14,786 nt of DNA from Methylovirgula sp. (GTDB lineage: Bacteria; Pseudomonadota; Alphaproteobacteria; Rhizobiales; Beijerinckiaceae), in contig JASHUD010000186.1 in NCBI GenBank assembly GCA_030040215.1, positions 1-14,786 of the forward strand. Direction: 5' to 3'. This document shows, piece after piece, positions 13,218-14,786 of this stretch. Each line of letters begins with the position of its first letter. The first letter of the stretch is position 1. The notes beneath the pieces were generated by a model that worked only from the letters and a program-made list of their open reading frames with translations, searched no databases and had not been told where the DNA came from. A program made the position numbers and the translations under genes.

Positions 13218-14786
13218 CTAAGCGGCAAGTTCGCCGCGCATGTAGTCCGGCAGGAAATTCTCGTAGCGGCGCTGTAATTCCTCAACCAATATGGCGATCC
13301 CGCCGGGAATGGTCAACGCGCCGCCACCGGTCGCGCCGATGACCGTCAAAGCAATTCCGGCGGCCTCGGCGGCTTCGCGGATCTCCTCGGCCGCTTCAGG
13401 CGCGGCGGTCAGCAGGTAGCGCGCCTGATCCTCGCCGAAGAGGAAGGCGTGAAGCGGAACGGCAGGCGCGACCGCGAGCCGCGCCCCGCGCCCGCCGGCG
13501 ATTGCCATTTCGGCAAGCGCCACGCCGAGGCCGCCTTCGGAAAGATCATGCGCGGCGCTGACCCGCCCGTCGCGCACTAAGCCGCGCACGAAATCGCCCG
13601 TCTTGCGCTCGAGGCCGAGATCGACCGGCGGCGGCGCGCCGTCCTCACGTCCGCAGATCTCGCGCAGATAGGCCGATCGGCCGAGCCAGCCCAAGGTTTC
13701 GCCCAGCAAAAGAATGGCTTCCCCATCGGCCTTGAAGGCGATTGTCGCGCTGCGCCGCACGTCTTCGAGAAGTCCGACGCCGCCTACTGCCGGCGTCGGC
13801 AAGATCGCTCCTTCCGGACTCTCGTTGTAGAGAGAGACATTGCCCGAGACGATCGGGAAATCGAGCGCCCGGCAGGCATCGCCCAATCCTTCGATCGCGT
13901 CGACGAACTCGCCCATCACTTGCGGTTTCTCGGGATTGCCGAAATTCAAATTGTCGGTCAGCGCCAGCGGCGTAGCGCCAACCGCTGAGAGGTTGCGCCA
14001 GGCCTCGGCAACCGCCTGTTTGGCGCCTTCGTAAGAGTCGGCAGCGCAATAATGTTCGTTGACGTCGGTCGTGAGCGCCAAGCCTTTCGGCCCTTCGCCG
14101 ATGCGGATCACCGCCGCGTCGCCGCCCGGCGGCTGCACGGTATTGGAAAGAATCAGATGATCGTATTGCTCATAGATCCAGCGCTTCGAGGAAAGATTCG
14201 GGCTGCCGACGAGGCGCAACAAGGCCTCGCCATTGTCGATCGGCGCCGGCACGTCTTCGGCGCGCACGACCGCCGGCTTCGCGGCGCGCACGAAGGGGCG
14301 ATCGTAAAGCGGCGCCTGGTCGCCCAATTCCTTGATCGGCAGATCGGCCTTGATCGCGCCGTGGTGCTTCACCTTGAAGCGCAGATCGTCGGTGGTCCTG
14401 CCGATGATCGCGAAATCGAGCCCCCATTTGCGGAAGATCGAAGCGGCGATTTCCTGCTTGCCGGGCGCGAGCACCATCAGCATGCGCTCCTGGCTCTCGG
14501 AGAGCAGCATCTCATAGGCGCTCATGCCGGCCTCGCGGCAGGGCACGGCGTCGAGATCGAGCAGGATGCCGAGATTGCCTTTGGCGCCCATCTCGACCGC
14601 CGAGGAAGTAAGGCCCGCCGCGCCCATATCCTGGATCGCGACGACAGCGCCGCTCTTCATCAGTTCGAGACAGGCTTCGAGGAGAAGCTTTTCGGCGAAC
14701 GGATCGCCGATCTGCACCGCCGGCCGCTTCTCCTGCGAGGCTTCGTCGAAGGCGGCGGAGGCCATCGTCGCGCCGTGGATGCCGTC
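13218..14786 (-). CDS. purL: Phosphoribosylformylglycinamidine synthase subunit PurL, N-terminus beyond the window
   Basis: Fourth step of purine biosynthesis: the ATP-dependent PurL subunit converts FGAR to FGAM using ammonia from PurQ, with PurS. The 522 visible codons continue in frame to the window edge (DGIHGATMAS at the edge). Whole small-type PurL is about 735 residues, so roughly 210 N-terminal residues are missing. Visible blocks are the ATP/auxiliary site QIGDPFAEKLLLEA, GAAGLTSSAVEMG, YEMLLSESQERML, DNLNFGNPEKP, IVSGNVSLYNES and the late AHDLSEGGLGVALAEMA segment, with both AIRS-like domain pairs partly represented. No glutaminase domain follows, so this is the separate-subunit type. 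bolA starts 10 bases after its stop. The ATG at 14765 is internal and not the true start. Confidence 0.96.
   Translation of the reverse strand, partial: DGIHGATMASAAFDEASQEKRPAVQIGDPFAEKLLLEACLELMKSGAVVAIQDMGAAGLTSSAVEMGAKGNLGILLDLDAVPCREAGMSAYEMLLSESQERMLMVLAPGKQEIAASIFRKWGLDFAIIGRTTDDLRFKVKHHGAIKADLPIKELGDQAPLYDRPFVRAAKPAVVRAEDVPAPIDNGEALLRLVGSPNLSSKRWIYEQYDHLILSNTVQPPGGDAAVIRIGEGPKGLALTTDVNEHYCAADSYEGAKQAVAEAWRNLSAVGATPLALTDNLNFGNPEKPQVMGEFVDAIEGLGDACRALDFPIVSGNVSLYNESPEGAILPTPAVGGVGLLEDVRRSATIAFKADGEAILLLGETLGWLGRSAYLREICGREDGAPPPVDLGLERKTGDFVRGLVRDGRVSAAHDLSEGGLGVALAEMAIAGGRGARLAVAPAVPLHAFLFGEDQARYLLTAAPEAAEEIREAAEAAGIALTVIGATGGGALTIPGGIAILVEELQRRYENFLPDYMRGELAA

Overview
The window is GC-rich DNA from an alphaproteobacterium, most likely of the order Hyphomicrobiales (Rhizobiales), possibly near Beijerinckiaceae/Methylocystaceae. 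This rests on a GapR-type nucleoid protein, a cysteine-free 41-residue ribosomal protein L36, a purL-bolA-grxD gene row, a DUF1036 gene beside pyruvate kinase, and a possible CtrA-like box. The genus cannot be fixed from the sequence alone. Apart from the left edge the content is ordinary chromosomal housekeeping DNA. I found no CRISPR array, no tRNA or rRNA gene, no phage genes and no recognisable defence cluster.

Left edge (1-820): an IS1595-family insertion sequence whose transposase reads leftwards, is open as far as visible and runs off the window. It lies directly upstream of a LiuR-like MerR regulator (877-1290, +). Ferrochelatase hemH (1425-2450, +) and a small secreted glycine-zipper-like protein (2562-2783, +) follow.

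Sugar-nucleotide and surface block (2780-6570): galE (-) and galU (+) are divergent and together interconvert glucose-1-phosphate, UDP-glucose and UDP-galactose for surface polysaccharide. galU converges on a large outer-membrane beta-barrel protein (BBP2-like, -). That gene has a run of nine A in its coding strand and a candidate CtrA box upstream.

Middle (6693-9755): an Old Yellow Enzyme family alkene reductase, gapR and an N-formylglutamate amidohydrolase family gene (all -), then a secreted four-cysteine DUF1036 protein (+).

Right (10003-14786): pyruvate kinase (+) converges on a secreted TPR protein (-). Next comes rpmJ (-), too short for usual ORF cut-offs. Last is a tight purL-bolA-grxD row (-), with purL cut by the window edge. 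The BolA-Grx4 pair acts in iron and iron-sulfur handling, and hemH at the other end also uses iron, but nothing in the sequence links the two regulons.

Three convergent gene pairs meet with almost no space: stop codons overlap by 4 bases at 2780-2783 and 11418-11421, and are 5 bases apart at 4808-4812. No gene-free stretch exceeds 300 bases; the longest, 9756-10002, holds a hairpin and the pyk leader.

No clearly new multi-gene system is visible. The best leads are the A9 tract in the surface protein gene, the overlapping AACCC/GGGTT repeats between galE and galU, the candidate CtrA box, and the two uncharacterised secreted proteins.
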